This document shows positions 42,342 to 50,995 of a DNA stretch of 64,000 nucleotides, piece by piece. Position 1 is the stretch's first letter, and every line of letters begins with the position of its first letter. The notes below the pieces were generated by a model, which worked only from the letters and a program-made list of their open reading frames with translations, searched no databases and was not told the DNA's origin. Position numbers and translations under genes: made by a program. Location of the stretch: the NCBI RefSeq assembly GCF_902762735.1, contig NZ_CACWPP010000005.1:1-64000 (forward strand), read 5' to 3'. The stretch comes from an uncultured Ruminococcus sp. (lineage in GTDB: Bacteria; Bacillota; Clostridia; Oscillospirales; Ruminococcaceae).

Positions 42342-43241
42342 TTAATCCTTCATACCGGAATTTGCCATTGTCTCCATAACGTTGCCCTGAGCGATCAGGA
42401 ATACCAGCAGCGGAGGAATGAGCAGTACAACGCTCGATGCGAAGGTAACGCCCTGACGGGCAAGGCCTGCCGCAGAGATCTGCTGTACGACAGTAGGTAG
42501 TGTTTTGAGTTCTTCGGAGTATGTCAGTGCGCCGCCCTGCATGTTCCATGCGCCCTGGAATGCGAATATCACCAGTGTCATAAGAGCGGGCTTGGAGTTG
42601 GGGACGATTATCTGCCAGCATATCCTGAAAAGGCTCGCACCATCGACTTTTGCAGCCTCTACCATAGCATCGTGTATGGTAGACATGGACTGTCTCATAA
42701 GGTACAGACCGATCGAAGTGGAGATGCTGGGGAGTATCAGTGCCCAGTAGGTATCTATCATGTGCAGCTTAGCCATTACCATGAACTGCATGATCCATGT
42801 AGCGTTGGATGCGAACAGCAGTGCAAGCACGATGATCTGGTTGATGATCTTATCACCCGGGAACCTGCACTTAGCCAGTACGAATGCCGCACAGCAGCAC
42901 ACGAAGAGGTTCGCAGCGCAGATAACGATGGTGATGAAGAAGCTGTTGAAGATATATCTTGACAGCGGCACCTGCCATGAGTTCGCCGCAACTCTGAACA
43001 TATCCGAGAAGTTTCTGCCTGTCGGGTTTATAACATACAGTTTCGGCGGGAACACGAAAAGTTCCTCAACAGGCTTCAGCGACTGTATCACCGAATAGTA
43101 CAGCGGGAATACCATGAATGCACCCAGAAGCACTAAGAATATGAAAATGCACACATCGCCTGCACGGGAGCCGTTGATAGGCTTCTTGTTGGCAGACACT
43201 TTGAGCTTTTCGATAGACTGCTTTTTTCTTCTTCTAGCCAT
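42342..43241 (-). CDS. Carbohydrate ABC transporter permease, MalG type (first pair)
   Basis: A 299-residue permease with six predicted helices. Its EAA loop reads VEAAKVDGASLFRICWQIIV. It follows the MalF-type permease by 18 bases. Sequence blocks differ clearly from the second-pair MalG (35643-36692), so the two pairs are not a recent duplication. Confidence 0.9.
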   Translation of the reverse strand: MARRRKKQSIEKLKVSANKKPINGSRAGDVCIFIFLVLLGAFMVFPLYYSVIQSLKPVEELFVFPPKLYVINPTGRNFSDMFRVAANSWQVPLSRYIFNSFFITIVICAANLFVCCCAAFVLAKCRFPGDKIINQIIVLALLFASNATWIMQFMVMAKLHMIDTYWALILPSISTSIGLYLMRQSMSTIHDAMVEAAKVDGASLFRICWQIIVPNSKPALMTLVIFAFQGAWNMQGGALTYSEELKTLPTVVQQISAAGLARQGVTFASSVVLLIPPLLVFLIAQGNVMETMANSGMKD

Positions 43242-43259
43242 TTGAAATATTCCCCCCTT

Positions 43260-44195
43260 TTAATCAAGATACTTGCCAAGTATCCAGTTGACACCTTTAT
43301 TGGCAAGGAGCATCGCAGCGAACAGCACGAAGCATATCGCAGACGAGTAGCCCATCTCATAACGCACCCAGCCGTAGTCGGTAGCGTGGTTCATTATGGT
43401 ATGTGCTGCGTAATCGGTGGAAGGCAGACCAACGAGGTTCTGACCTACCATGCCGACTGTGAACGAAGTTGAGATCTGCATAACGGCAGCGAACAGCAGC
43501 TGGGGTCCCATCGAGGGGATAGTGATCTTGAAAAGTTCCTGCCATCTGTTCTTGATGCCTTCGATAGCACCAGCCTCGTACATCGACTTGTCGATATTCT
43601 GGAAGCCTGCACGTATCGCAAGGAAGCCTGCGCCCATCGACATCCACAGCTGCACGATGATAACGACTGTCAGTATGTACTTGGTATCGGTTATCCACTG
43701 TGCAGGGGATTTGAGTATGCCCAGATCCATCAGCACAGCGTTAAGGTAGCCGTAGGAGTCGCCCGAAAGTATCAGCTGCCATGTGACATATACCGATGTG
43801 GTCATCGAAGGTGCATAGAATACGAATGTGAAGAATGTTTTCAGGAATGCGTTCATCTCATTTATCAGCCACGCTATCAGGAAGCTGAGAACGTAGGAGA
43901 ACGGACCTGTGAAGATCGCGAATATCAGGGTATTTCTGACTGCGATCAGGAATACGTCGTCGTTTACGAACAGTGTGTAGAAGTTTGACAGACCTACCCA
44001 TTTGGGCATCTGTATCATGTTGAAGTTGGTAAAGCCCATAGGCAGGGACATTACAACGGGTACTACCGTGAAGATGATAAAGAAGACCATGAAAGGAATG
44101 AGCATGAAGTAGCAGCCCTTATTCGCTTTCATCATGTGCCAGGTATAAGCCCATCTGCCCTGTTTATTCATAGGACCTTGTGATTTTTTAGCCAT
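43260..44195 (-). CDS. Sugar ABC transporter permease, MalF type (first pair)
   Basis: A 311-residue permease with six predicted helices. The EAA loop is slightly changed: YEAGAIEGIKNRWQELFKIT, with Gly-Ile in place of the usual Gly-Ala. It lies 17 bases after the solute-binding-protein gene. With the next gene it would form a MalF-MalG heterodimer. Confidence 0.9.
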   Translation of the reverse strand: MAKKSQGPMNKQGRWAYTWHMMKANKGCYFMLIPFMVFFIIFTVVPVVMSLPMGFTNFNMIQMPKWVGLSNFYTLFVNDDVFLIAVRNTLIFAIFTGPFSYVLSFLIAWLINEMNAFLKTFFTFVFYAPSMTTSVYVTWQLILSGDSYGYLNAVLMDLGILKSPAQWITDTKYILTVVIIVQLWMSMGAGFLAIRAGFQNIDKSMYEAGAIEGIKNRWQELFKITIPSMGPQLLFAAVMQISTSFTVGMVGQNLVGLPSTDYAAHTIMNHATDYGWVRYEMGYSSAICFVLFAAMLLANKGVNWILGKYLD

Positions 44196-44212
44196 AACAC
44201 ACTCTCCTTTCC

Positions 44213-47164
44213 TTAGTCTAATCCGAGGTCTTCACGCTTACGTGTGATCTCGTCGTTGATGTCCTTATTGTACCAGAACAGGGTATCTCTTGCATTCTCG
44301 CTGTCGTTTACAACGCTTCTGAATGCGTTCATTACGTTTCTTGTTACGCCGTAAGAAGCGGGGATTATCGGTATCTCTACCTGTGCATTCATCTGATCCA
44401 GCAGCAGGTCGGCTTCCTTCGTTGTCCATGAAAGACCTCTCAGAGCCTCCTGGTTAGCGGTGGAGTAACGACCCATAGGACCGAGTACAGATTCGATGTT
44501 ATTGCCGTACTTCATCTGTGTATCAGCACTTGTGAACCACTTGATGAAGTCCCATGCAGCCTGATGGTCGGGTGCTTTCTTGAATATAACGCAGCACTGA
44601 CCCTCTGAGTTTGCGGCGTGGTTGAGGTTGCCGTTCTCATCAAAAGTACCCGGAACTGCCCTGAACGACCAGCAGCCCTTTATTTCGGGAGCGGCAGCAG
44701 TCAGCTGGTTGTAGAACGAGTAGTCGTTGACCAGCACGGGCATATCGCCCTGTCTGAAACGAGTGAATGCGTCATAAGTCTGTTCAAAGCTGTATGTGGT
44801 ATAGAACTTTGTCCAGGTATCGAAAGCGTTGATAGCTTCCTGAGTATCGAAAGTAGTTTTCTTCTGGTCGGCAGTGTAGTAGTTGAGACCCTGCTGAAGC
44901 ACCATCATAGCGAAGGTGTTGCCGTTCTCGGTAACAGCCGATACCATTGTAACGCCCGCACTTGCGGTAGCGGGAAGTCTGAGACCGACTTCGAGGTAAT
45001 TTCTCTGGAGAGTAGGCAGGCAGTTGATTATCCTGTCCCACGATACCAGGTCATATTCGGGGTCTATGCCGTACTCTGCGAGTATATCCGATCTGTAAAA
45101 CAGCATTGGGAAGTTCTGTGTGCAGGGCAGGCCGTAAACGCCGCCGTCGTAGGTATACAGGGTCATTATATTGGGTGCGAACCTCTGTATGGTCTCCTCA
45201 TAATCGGGGAACTGAGTGATGTCCACCAGCGTATCTCTTACCGCCAGCTGGATCGGGTAGTCGCCGCCCAGGAAGAGCGCCATATCGGGACCTTTGCCCG
45301 AGAATGTAGCCTCAGTGATACCGCCCTGTACCAGTTTGAGGTTGATCTTGGAATTTGCAGTCGCATTATAGTCGCTGTCTATCAGTTCCTTGATAACTAC
45401 GGCGTTATCGCGTCCGAGAGTTATCCAGCACTCCTGTGCGGCAGCATCTTCATCGTTTGAAAGCGAGTTGTAATCCTCAAAGAACGAGCCGATGAAGGAC
45501 TGGAAACCATGTCCCACAGTACCGAAGAAAGAGGTGTCGCATTCAGAGAACGAAGTGTCATCCGAGCAAAGCTCTATCTTATCCACCTCAAGGGGCTGCA
45601 TTCTGTAAGTATTTATAAAGGTCGAAACCGCAGTAATGTTATCCTTGATCTGTCCCATCATTTCAGGGATTATATCAGGCTTCTTCACACATTTGTCAAG
45701 TACGATCGCCATTTTTTCCAGCGTTTCAGCCTCTGTTCCGCCTGAGCCTGAAAGACGCTCGATCTCTTTTTTCTCCTGTCTGAGCAGCTTTGCGTTATAC
45801 TCAAAGTCGCCGAGAATATCGGGGATAGCAACATCTATCATATAGTTGTTGTACTCATCGGGAGAAGGACCTGTGATCTGTCTGATCTGGCGGTAGTAGC
45901 TGTTGATGTCGAAAACAACATCGTCCAGCTCGCCCATGATCTCGCCGATCTCACCCGGCACTGCTTCGAGAGTCAGTGTATTGGTGCCTGCCTCAAAGAA
46001 GAACAGCATGGGGTTGCCTGCCTTATTGGAGGGTGATACAACGCTCCAGTCGGTGTCGTAGTAGAACTTGATCTGCTCCGACTCCTTATTCGGCACTTCG
46101 CCGTTTATGTACAGTCTTCTGTTGGAGTACATGCCTCGCATCTGATCCTGTCTGCCGAAGATGCCTATTTTATAGTAGCCTGCCTGAGGAACGTTGAATT
46201 CCCATGTGACAGACTGTGTTGACTGGTTCCAGTTATTGCCGCCGCCTATGGTATTATACCTTGTTTTGGTGGGGCTGTAACCCTTGGAGCTGGAAGTCAT
46301 GTAAGAAGTCTTATCCGATGTGGGGTAGAGCGTTCTCGATGACTTAAAGTTTGCAGTTTCGCCCTCAAGTGTTATCATCTGCCCTTTCAGCTGTGAAACA
46401 TCGTTTGCAGAAGGGGAGTCATACTCCTTAGGCTCTTTATAATTGTATACCTTGATGTCGCCCAGCACGAACTGTGCCTTATCCGAATCGAGGGTCAGCA
46501 CATGTTTGCCCTCAGTCATAAAGAACTGCAAAGGCTCATTATACAGACCGTCAACATCGGCTATGGGCTTATCCATCTGCCACGTCGGGAACTCTACCTG
46601 TCCCGGGCGCATATCGTTGCCCTTAGCGTCCTCGCCTATATCGCCGTCGTTGACCCATACCTTATCAAGTGTGATACGCTGAGCCGTGCCGTAGGGGCTT
46701 TCACCGTCTATCAGCAGCGAGAACTCAATATCATTGGTAGTGCCGGGCAGTGCGTAGTAGGACATTTTCAGGTTATATCTGCCGTCCTGAGGGATATTCA
46801 CCTCATACGATACAGAGCCTTGCTGGTTTGCCCAGTACAGCACATCATCGACACCCTCAAAGCTGGTATCAGTACCCAGAACAAGTTCAGAGCTGACCGA
46901 GTCAGGTATATAATCCGAGCCTTTTATAACTATCTCGTCGATATTCGGTCTTGCAGTATCCGCATACTTCTCAAGATATTTGCTGTAAGAAGTCTGTCGT
47001 ATGCTGTCAGTACCTGTCAGCGAATCCGAGCTGTCGTTCTGGGTGTCCAGAGAGTTGTCTTTGTCTGCAAAAGCCGTCGGAACAAAACAGCTGACACTCA
47101 GACTGAGTGCAACAGCAGAGCAGACAACACGCCTAAACATTGTGTTTTTCACTATTGAATCCAC
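44213..47164 (-). CDS. Very large extracellular solute-binding protein with two CBM-like domains
   Basis: A 983-residue secreted protein, about twice the normal size of a sugar-binding lipoprotein. Signal peptide 1-33 (ending TAFA, signal peptidase I type); no convincing lipobox although SVSC occurs in the hydrophobic core. Two beta-sandwich, CBM6/35-like domains follow: about 95-242 (SVSYEVNIPQDGRYNLKMSY) and about 262-422 (SVTWEFNVPQAGYYKIGIFG). A helical linker (about 430-560) leads to a class I solute-binding fold (about 570-960, GGVYGLPCTQNFPMLFYRSD, then AAWDFIKWFTS). It probably captures a polysaccharide or oligosaccharide for the adjoining permeases. How it is held at the surface is not apparent. 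Confidence 0.85.
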   Translation of the reverse strand: MDSIVKNTMFRRVVCSAVALSLSVSCFVPTAFADKDNSLDTQNDSSDSLTGTDSIRQTSYSKYLEKYADTARPNIDEIVIKGSDYIPDSVSSELVLGTDTSFEGVDDVLYWANQQGSVSYEVNIPQDGRYNLKMSYYALPGTTNDIEFSLLIDGESPYGTAQRITLDKVWVNDGDIGEDAKGNDMRPGQVEFPTWQMDKPIADVDGLYNEPLQFFMTEGKHVLTLDSDKAQFVLGDIKVYNYKEPKEYDSPSANDVSQLKGQMITLEGETANFKSSRTLYPTSDKTSYMTSSSKGYSPTKTRYNTIGGGNNWNQSTQSVTWEFNVPQAGYYKIGIFGRQDQMRGMYSNRRLYINGEVPNKESEQIKFYYDTDWSVVSPSNKAGNPMLFFFEAGTNTLTLEAVPGEIGEIMGELDDVVFDINSYYRQIRQITGPSPDEYNNYMIDVAIPDILGDFEYNAKLLRQEKKEIERLSGSGGTEAETLEKMAIVLDKCVKKPDIIPEMMGQIKDNITAVSTFINTYRMQPLEVDKIELCSDDTSFSECDTSFFGTVGHGFQSFIGSFFEDYNSLSNDEDAAAQECWITLGRDNAVVIKELIDSDYNATANSKINLKLVQGGITEATFSGKGPDMALFLGGDYPIQLAVRDTLVDITQFPDYEETIQRFAPNIMTLYTYDGGVYGLPCTQNFPMLFYRSDILAEYGIDPEYDLVSWDRIINCLPTLQRNYLEVGLRLPATASAGVTMVSAVTENGNTFAMMVLQQGLNYYTADQKKTTFDTQEAINAFDTWTKFYTTYSFEQTYDAFTRFRQGDMPVLVNDYSFYNQLTAAAPEIKGCWSFRAVPGTFDENGNLNHAANSEGQCCVIFKKAPDHQAAWDFIKWFTSADTQMKYGNNIESVLGPMGRYSTANQEALRGLSWTTKEADLLLDQMNAQVEIPIIPASYGVTRNVMNAFRSVVNDSENARDTLFWYNKDINDEITRKREDLGLD

Positions 47165-47271
47165 CCTTTCTCAAAATGTAGTGTGTGTAAAAAGCCTGAG
47201 ATCCTCACTGCTTTTCCGACCGCTCGTGTGTCACAAAAGTATTAGATCCCATTTATCTCAAGCCCTGAGGC

Positions 47272-48219
47272 TCAACGATCCTGATCTTCGGAGGGGAACA
47301 GCACTATGCTGCCCCTTTCCTTATCAAGCTCCACCTTGACCTTGCCGCCGCCCTTTATGCCCAGCGACTGCATATATTCTTTCGGAAGCTGCAATCTGCC
47401 CGATCTGTCCAGCACTGCCAGCTCTTCATGGGTGGCTTCCTCTTTCGAGATGACCTCGCCCATCTCATTCAGATCCTCTGCGTAAGAACGCTTCCTTATT
47501 ATTTCCGAGCTTGTGCGCCCGTCCCTTATGGCAACTACCCTGTCTATATGGTCAGCCAGCTTCAGGTCATGGGTGACTATCACCACCGTCACGCCCTCGC
47601 TCTTATTCAGCTCCTTAAAAATATCCAGTATCATCGCCGATGTTTTCGTATCCACCGAACCCGTAGGTTCGTCTGCAAGCAGCAGCTTTGGGTCATTCGC
47701 CATAGCTATCGCTATCGCCACCCTTTGCTGTTCGCCGCCCGACATCTGGTCGAGCCTGCTGTTTTTCCGCTTTTCAAGACCCACCTTTTTCAGCAGTTCC
47801 AGCGCCCTTGCGCGTCTGCCTTTTCTGCCTTTGAGGATCATCGGCAGTTCCACATTCTGCACTGCCGTAAGGTAAGGCACGAGGTTGCGCGCATTGTTCT
47901 GCCACACAAAGCCGACAGTATCGCGCTTATATTCCATATAGTCCTTGTCTGTGAATTTCAGCATATCTTTGCCGTCTATCACCAGACTGCCCGCCGACGG
48001 TCTGTCAAGGCCGCCCAGCATGTTCAGCAGCGTTGATTTGCCGCTGCCCGAGTTCCCGACTATCGCCATAAGCTCGCCCCGTTTTACATCAAGGTCAAGC
48101 CCCTGGAGTGCCACAGCCTCCACATCAGAAGTTTTGTAAATTTTCACCAGGTTCTCACAGCGTATCATGTATTCATCATTGGCAGGCTTTACAATAGTAT
48201 CAGCATCAGTTTCAGCCAA
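47272..48219 (-). CDS. LolD/MacB-type ABC ATPase with C-terminal AbrB-like domain
   Basis: A 315-residue ATPase. Walker A is GNSGSGKST, the signature LDQMSGGEQQRVAIA, Walker B LLLADEPTGSVD and the H-loop VTHD. Up to about residue 240 it looks like LolD/MacB/FtsE-type ATPases, not the MalK/MsmX type usual for sugar importers. After a linker, residues about 265-308 read LAVLDRSGRLQLPKEYMQSL followed by GIKGGGKVKVEL and a final strand. This matches the swapped-hairpin AbrB/SpoVT pattern (R-G-R-[IL]-x-[IL]-P-K, then LGI-x-GG-x-V). Such a fusion on an ABC ATPase is unusual. It overlaps the upstream ATPase gene by eight bases. Confidence 0.85.
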   Translation of the reverse strand: MAETDADTIVKPANDEYMIRCENLVKIYKTSDVEAVALQGLDLDVKRGELMAIVGNSGSGKSTLLNMLGGLDRPSAGSLVIDGKDMLKFTDKDYMEYKRDTVGFVWQNNARNLVPYLTAVQNVELPMILKGRKGRRARALELLKKVGLEKRKNSRLDQMSGGEQQRVAIAIAMANDPKLLLADEPTGSVDTKTSAMILDIFKELNKSEGVTVVIVTHDLKLADHIDRVVAIRDGRTSSEIIRKRSYAEDLNEMGEVISKEEATHEELAVLDRSGRLQLPKEYMQSLGIKGGGKVKVELDKERGSIVLFPSEDQDR

Positions 48220-48889
48220 CTATCTCACCGTCCTCCAGTGTGTAGACCTTGTCCGCAACGTCCATCATGCTTGGATCGTGGGTGGTCATTATGATAGTCA
48301 TGTTCTGCTTCGCCACAAGCTCTTTAAACAGCTTGACGATATGCAGAGCGGTGTTCGTATCAAGTTCGGCGGTAGGTTCATCAGCAAAGATGAGTCTCGG
48401 TTCGTGCGCTATCGCCCTTGCGATGGCTACGCGCTGCTGTTCACCGCCCGACATCTCGCTTGGACGGTGGGTCATGCGCTTGTCAAGTCCCACAGCCGCC
48501 AGACATTCCCTTGTGCGTTCATCGCGTTTGTCGTAGGGGTACTTTGCCAGTCTCAGCCCGAAGCTGACGTTCTCAAAGGCGGACATACCCGACATCAGCG
48601 CCACCGACTGGAACACGAATGCCATATCGTGTCTGCGCAGATCATCCCGCACACCCTCGGACAGTTTTGTAATATCCTTTCCGTCGAACAGCACTTTGCC
48701 CTTTGTAGGGCGGTCAAGAGCGCCGAGGATATTTATAAGAGTGGTCTTGCCGCTGCCCGAACGGCCTCGCAGGACAGTCAGCCTGCCTTTTTCGATCTCG
48801 ATATTAACATTTTTCAATGCGGAAACCACGCTGCCGTCACCTATCTTAAAGTCACGGTACAGCCCTTCCGTTCTGAGTATCACGTCCAC
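48212..48889 (-). CDS. LolD/MacB-type ABC ATPase
   Basis: A 225-residue ATPase with Walker A GRSGSGKTTL, signature PSEMSGGEQQRVAIA, Walker B LIFADEPTAELD and H-loop TTHD. The start is set at GTG 48889 since GGGAGG lies nine bases upstream and the protein then has the usual LolD length; the open frame continues to GTG 48982. It is the first gene of the operon. With its neighbour it probably forms a heterodimeric ATPase. Both belong to a class that normally serves FtsX/MacB-type permeases, none of which is in this operon. Confidence 0.85.
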   Translation of the reverse strand: MDVILRTEGLYRDFKIGDGSVVSALKNVNIEIEKGRLTVLRGRSGSGKTTLINILGALDRPTKGKVLFDGKDITKLSEGVRDDLRRHDMAFVFQSVALMSGMSAFENVSFGLRLAKYPYDKRDERTRECLAAVGLDKRMTHRPSEMSGGEQQRVAIARAIAHEPRLIFADEPTAELDTNTALHIVKLFKELVAKQNMTIIMTTHDPSMMDVADKVYTLEDGEIVG

Positions 48890-48977
48890 TGGGATCACCC
48901 TCCCTACTGTGCGCAAACCTGCTTCGGCGCTAACATTTTGTGCAATTTTCACATCTTGTGATATATTAAATATACCG

Positions 48978-48995
48978 AACACAACATGCTGTGTT
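48978..48995. promoter_or_regulatory. Palindrome in the ABC operon leader
   Basis: AACACAACATGCTGTGTT is symmetric in eight of nine base pairs around CATG. It lies downstream of the promoter, where a repressor could block transcription. No regulator gene is adjacent. Confidence 0.4.
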
Positions 48996-49090
48996 TGCTG
49001 TACAAAATGTTCAAAAAGTCAATTCGTTTAAAGTGTATTTTGCTTGAAATTTTATCAAAAATACCCAAATTGGCATAATATCTATCATTC

Positions 49091-49119
49091 ATTATAACAA
49101 TTTACCGTCAATTTGTCAA
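49091..49119 (-). promoter_or_regulatory. Promoter of the ABC operon
   Basis: Minus-strand TTGACA (49119-49114) and TATAAT (49096-49091), both perfect, with a 17-base spacer. Confidence 0.85.
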
Positions 49120-49390
49120 GCGGTAAAAACGCCTTGAAATATCATAATTTTGGCATTTTTCACAACTTTGTTTGTACCGCACAATTCGGTCAGATGAATT
49201 TTGTGCATTTAAACGAAAATTCAAGGTAATTTTCGTCAGGTTTAACGATTACATATTTTCAATTCACAATTATTTTTCAGAAGATATTGTGTAAAATCAC
49301 AATAAATTTTCATACGTCATTATATACAGCTTATCCCCCTTCTTAACTATGAATAATCAATAAAAGAGCAATTAACTTATCCCCCCCTGA

Positions 49391-49426
49391 AAAAGGCAGC
49401 ACCACGCACAAGTGATGCTGCCTTTT
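49391..49426. terminator. Terminator of the membrane-protein gene cluster at 49.4-50.9 kb
   Basis: AAAAGGCAGCA pairs with TGCTGCCTTTT, with an 11- to 13-base loop; A and T runs on either side make it usable in both directions. Confidence 0.75.
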
Positions 49427-49452
49427 CGATATTCGTCTTATGATATGTACCG

Positions 49453-49998
49453 TTACAGTGTCACCAGCGCGACACCTCCGACTATGACGATAACGCCCAG
49501 CACTATCAGTATAGCGCCGTTATTGCGCGACTTCCTCTCGTCCGAGTCGTCAGCTTCTTCGGCGGCTTCTTCCTCAGCCTCTTCAGCCAGATAGTATTCA
49601 TCGGGCTTTTTGGGGTCGTACTTGATCTTTATGGTATCACCTTTTTCATAGCCGTCATCGGGGATAGTCTGTGTATACTCCCTGCCGTCTGCGGTATAGC
49701 TTATCGTCCATTCGGTGAACTCCCTCTCGCCTGTGCCGTTAAAATCGGGCAGAGTGGTCTTCTGCTGACTGACAAGCAAGGCAGTGCCCTCAACGTAGGT
49801 ATCTGCTTCAATGACAGTTTCAGTGCCCAGTGTCGGCATAAAGCTGTAACCTCTCATAACTTTTATGCCGATATAGATTATCAGCAAGCCCGTCACGATA
49901 AGCACTATGCCAAACACTCCGCCCGCGCCGCTGAACAGCCCGTCAAAAGCGTTTTTCTCTTCATCTGCCGCAAGTGACAGCAGTTTTGTAATTTCCAT
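49453..49998 (-). CDS. DUF3592-like membrane protein
   Basis: A 181-residue protein. One hydrophobic helix at about 27-47, then a beta-rich extracytoplasmic or lumenal domain with FTEWTISYTADGREYTQTIP and KIKYDPKKPDEYYLAEE, the pattern of DUF3592. An acidic stretch (EEAEEEAAEEADDSDE) and a C-terminal helix (about 160-181) follow. Function unknown. It lies one base after the next membrane-protein gene on the same strand. Confidence 0.65.
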   Translation of the reverse strand: MEITKLLSLAADEEKNAFDGLFSGAGGVFGIVLIVTGLLIIYIGIKVMRGYSFMPTLGTETVIEADTYVEGTALLVSQQKTTLPDFNGTGEREFTEWTISYTADGREYTQTIPDDGYEKGDTIKIKYDPKKPDEYYLAEEAEEEAAEEADDSDERKSRNNGAILIVLGVIVIVGGVALVTL

Positions 49999-49999
49999 T

Positions 50000-50497
50000 T
50001 TATTGCTCCTTTAAAAGAGGATTTTCATAACCATGCTTCACGTAATTGTCGTTCAGTATGGTTATCAGTTTCGGACTTTTTATGCCGAAATGCAGTTTTA
50101 TCGGCACTTCCGAACCGTTGCGGTATATCAGCAGAGTTTCTTTGAACCGACCACCCTGCGCATATTCATAGCTTACGCTGTCAGCAGGTTCAAAAGAGGC
50201 TTCTTTAAGCCCTATCTTCGGCATTCCCTGCGGTGTGATGTAAGTCGGTATCAGCGGAAGCATCGTGAAGGCAAAAACACAGAAAGCCGCATACAGCGTC
50301 ACAGAGATATTACCGCCAATAAAACTGCATGTTACACCAACGAGCAGAAAAAACTCCCCCAAAATGTCGTACAGGCTGAAAACCACAGCCTTTTTCTCCG
50401 TTTTTTTCATCAGCAGTATCAGCCGCACATCAACAACTATCATGGGCACAGCCATGACCCACAGCACAACGGCAAAGACGATCTCAAGCGTTTTCAT
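50000..50497 (-). CDS. Membrane protein of unknown function
   Basis: A 165-residue protein with about four hydrophobic helices in the first 95 residues and a soluble C-terminal tail (FKETLLIYRNGSEVPIKLHF). Its ATG overlaps the stop of the upstream gene by four bases (ATGA). No family recognised. Confidence 0.6.
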   Translation of the reverse strand: MKTLEIVFAVVLWVMAVPMIVVDVRLILLMKKTEKKAVVFSLYDILGEFFLLVGVTCSFIGGNISVTLYAAFCVFAFTMLPLIPTYITPQGMPKIGLKEASFEPADSVSYEYAQGGRFKETLLIYRNGSEVPIKLHFGIKSPKLITILNDNYVKHGYENPLLKEQ

Positions 50498-50862
50498 TGA
50501 AGTTCCCTCACATAAGCCAGTTCAAGGTCGCCGTCAACAAAGCCGAAGCCCACTGCGCGGAAGTTTTTCAGCATCTCAGCAAACTTGCCCTTTTCGAGGT
50601 AAGTCTTGACCATCTCGCGCACATCTTCGTGTATCTCTTCCCAGCCGCATTCTTTCTCCCAGTAATACAGGTCTTCACCTGTCGAATAGACCTCAAAGCA
50701 AGCCCATTCATCGTCCTGCGGGTCAAAGCGGTCGGAAGCTATCAGCTGTATGGTCCAGCCGTTGTCCTCCTCTTCGTAGATATTGAAGTTTACAGCCTGC
50801 GCATCGGCAGGCAGGGCATTTTCAAGTTTTTCATCGAGCCATGCGGCAAATTCTTCGTACAT
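50494..50862 (-). CDS. Small acidic soluble protein, unknown
   Basis: A 122-residue protein, acidic and Trp-rich, starting MYEEFAAWLDEKLEN, with ECGWEEIHEDVREMVKTYLE near residue 75. No signal or membrane segment. The start is ATG 50862, preceded by AAAAGGAGAA; the open frame runs on upstream only because it reads through two inserted elements. No family recognised; it looks like a small immunity-like or SMI1-like acidic protein but this is not supported further. Confidence 0.6.
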   Translation of the reverse strand: MYEEFAAWLDEKLENALPADAQAVNFNIYEEEDNGWTIQLIASDRFDPQDDEWACFEVYSTGEDLYYWEKECGWEEIHEDVREMVKTYLEKGKFAEMLKNFRAVGFGFVDGDLELAYVRELQ

Positions 50863-50879
50863 CTGTGTTCTCCTTTTAC

Positions 50880-50978
50880 TCCTAATTTTGATGTGTATTG
50901 CTGATGATACAAAATGGCTGTTCTTTCGTATTGTTCCCCCGCCGCAGGCGGGGGAACAATACACAACCAAATTGGGAT
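50880..50978 (+). mobile_element. MITE-like element, family B, copy 2
   Basis: A 99-bp element with ends TCCTAATTTTG and CAAATTGGGA and a TGTTCCCCCGCC/GGCGGGGGAACA central hairpin. TCCTTTTAC is directly repeated at 50871-50879 and 50979-50987, a 9-bp likely target duplication. The left repeat is the ribosome-binding region of the gene ending at 50494. Confidence 0.8.
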
Positions 50979-50995
50979 TCCTTTTACAAATTATT

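Larger units (their letters stand above)
48890..49390. promoter_or_regulatory. AT-rich control region upstream of the ABC operon
   Basis: About 500 bases without a gene. It holds the operon promoter (49091-49119), a near-perfect palindrome in the leader (48978-48995), and a perfect inverted repeat ACGAAAATT/AATTTTCGT with a six-base spacer at 49213-49236. The leader from promoter to GTG is about 195 bases. Its size suggests regulated expression. Confidence 0.55.
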
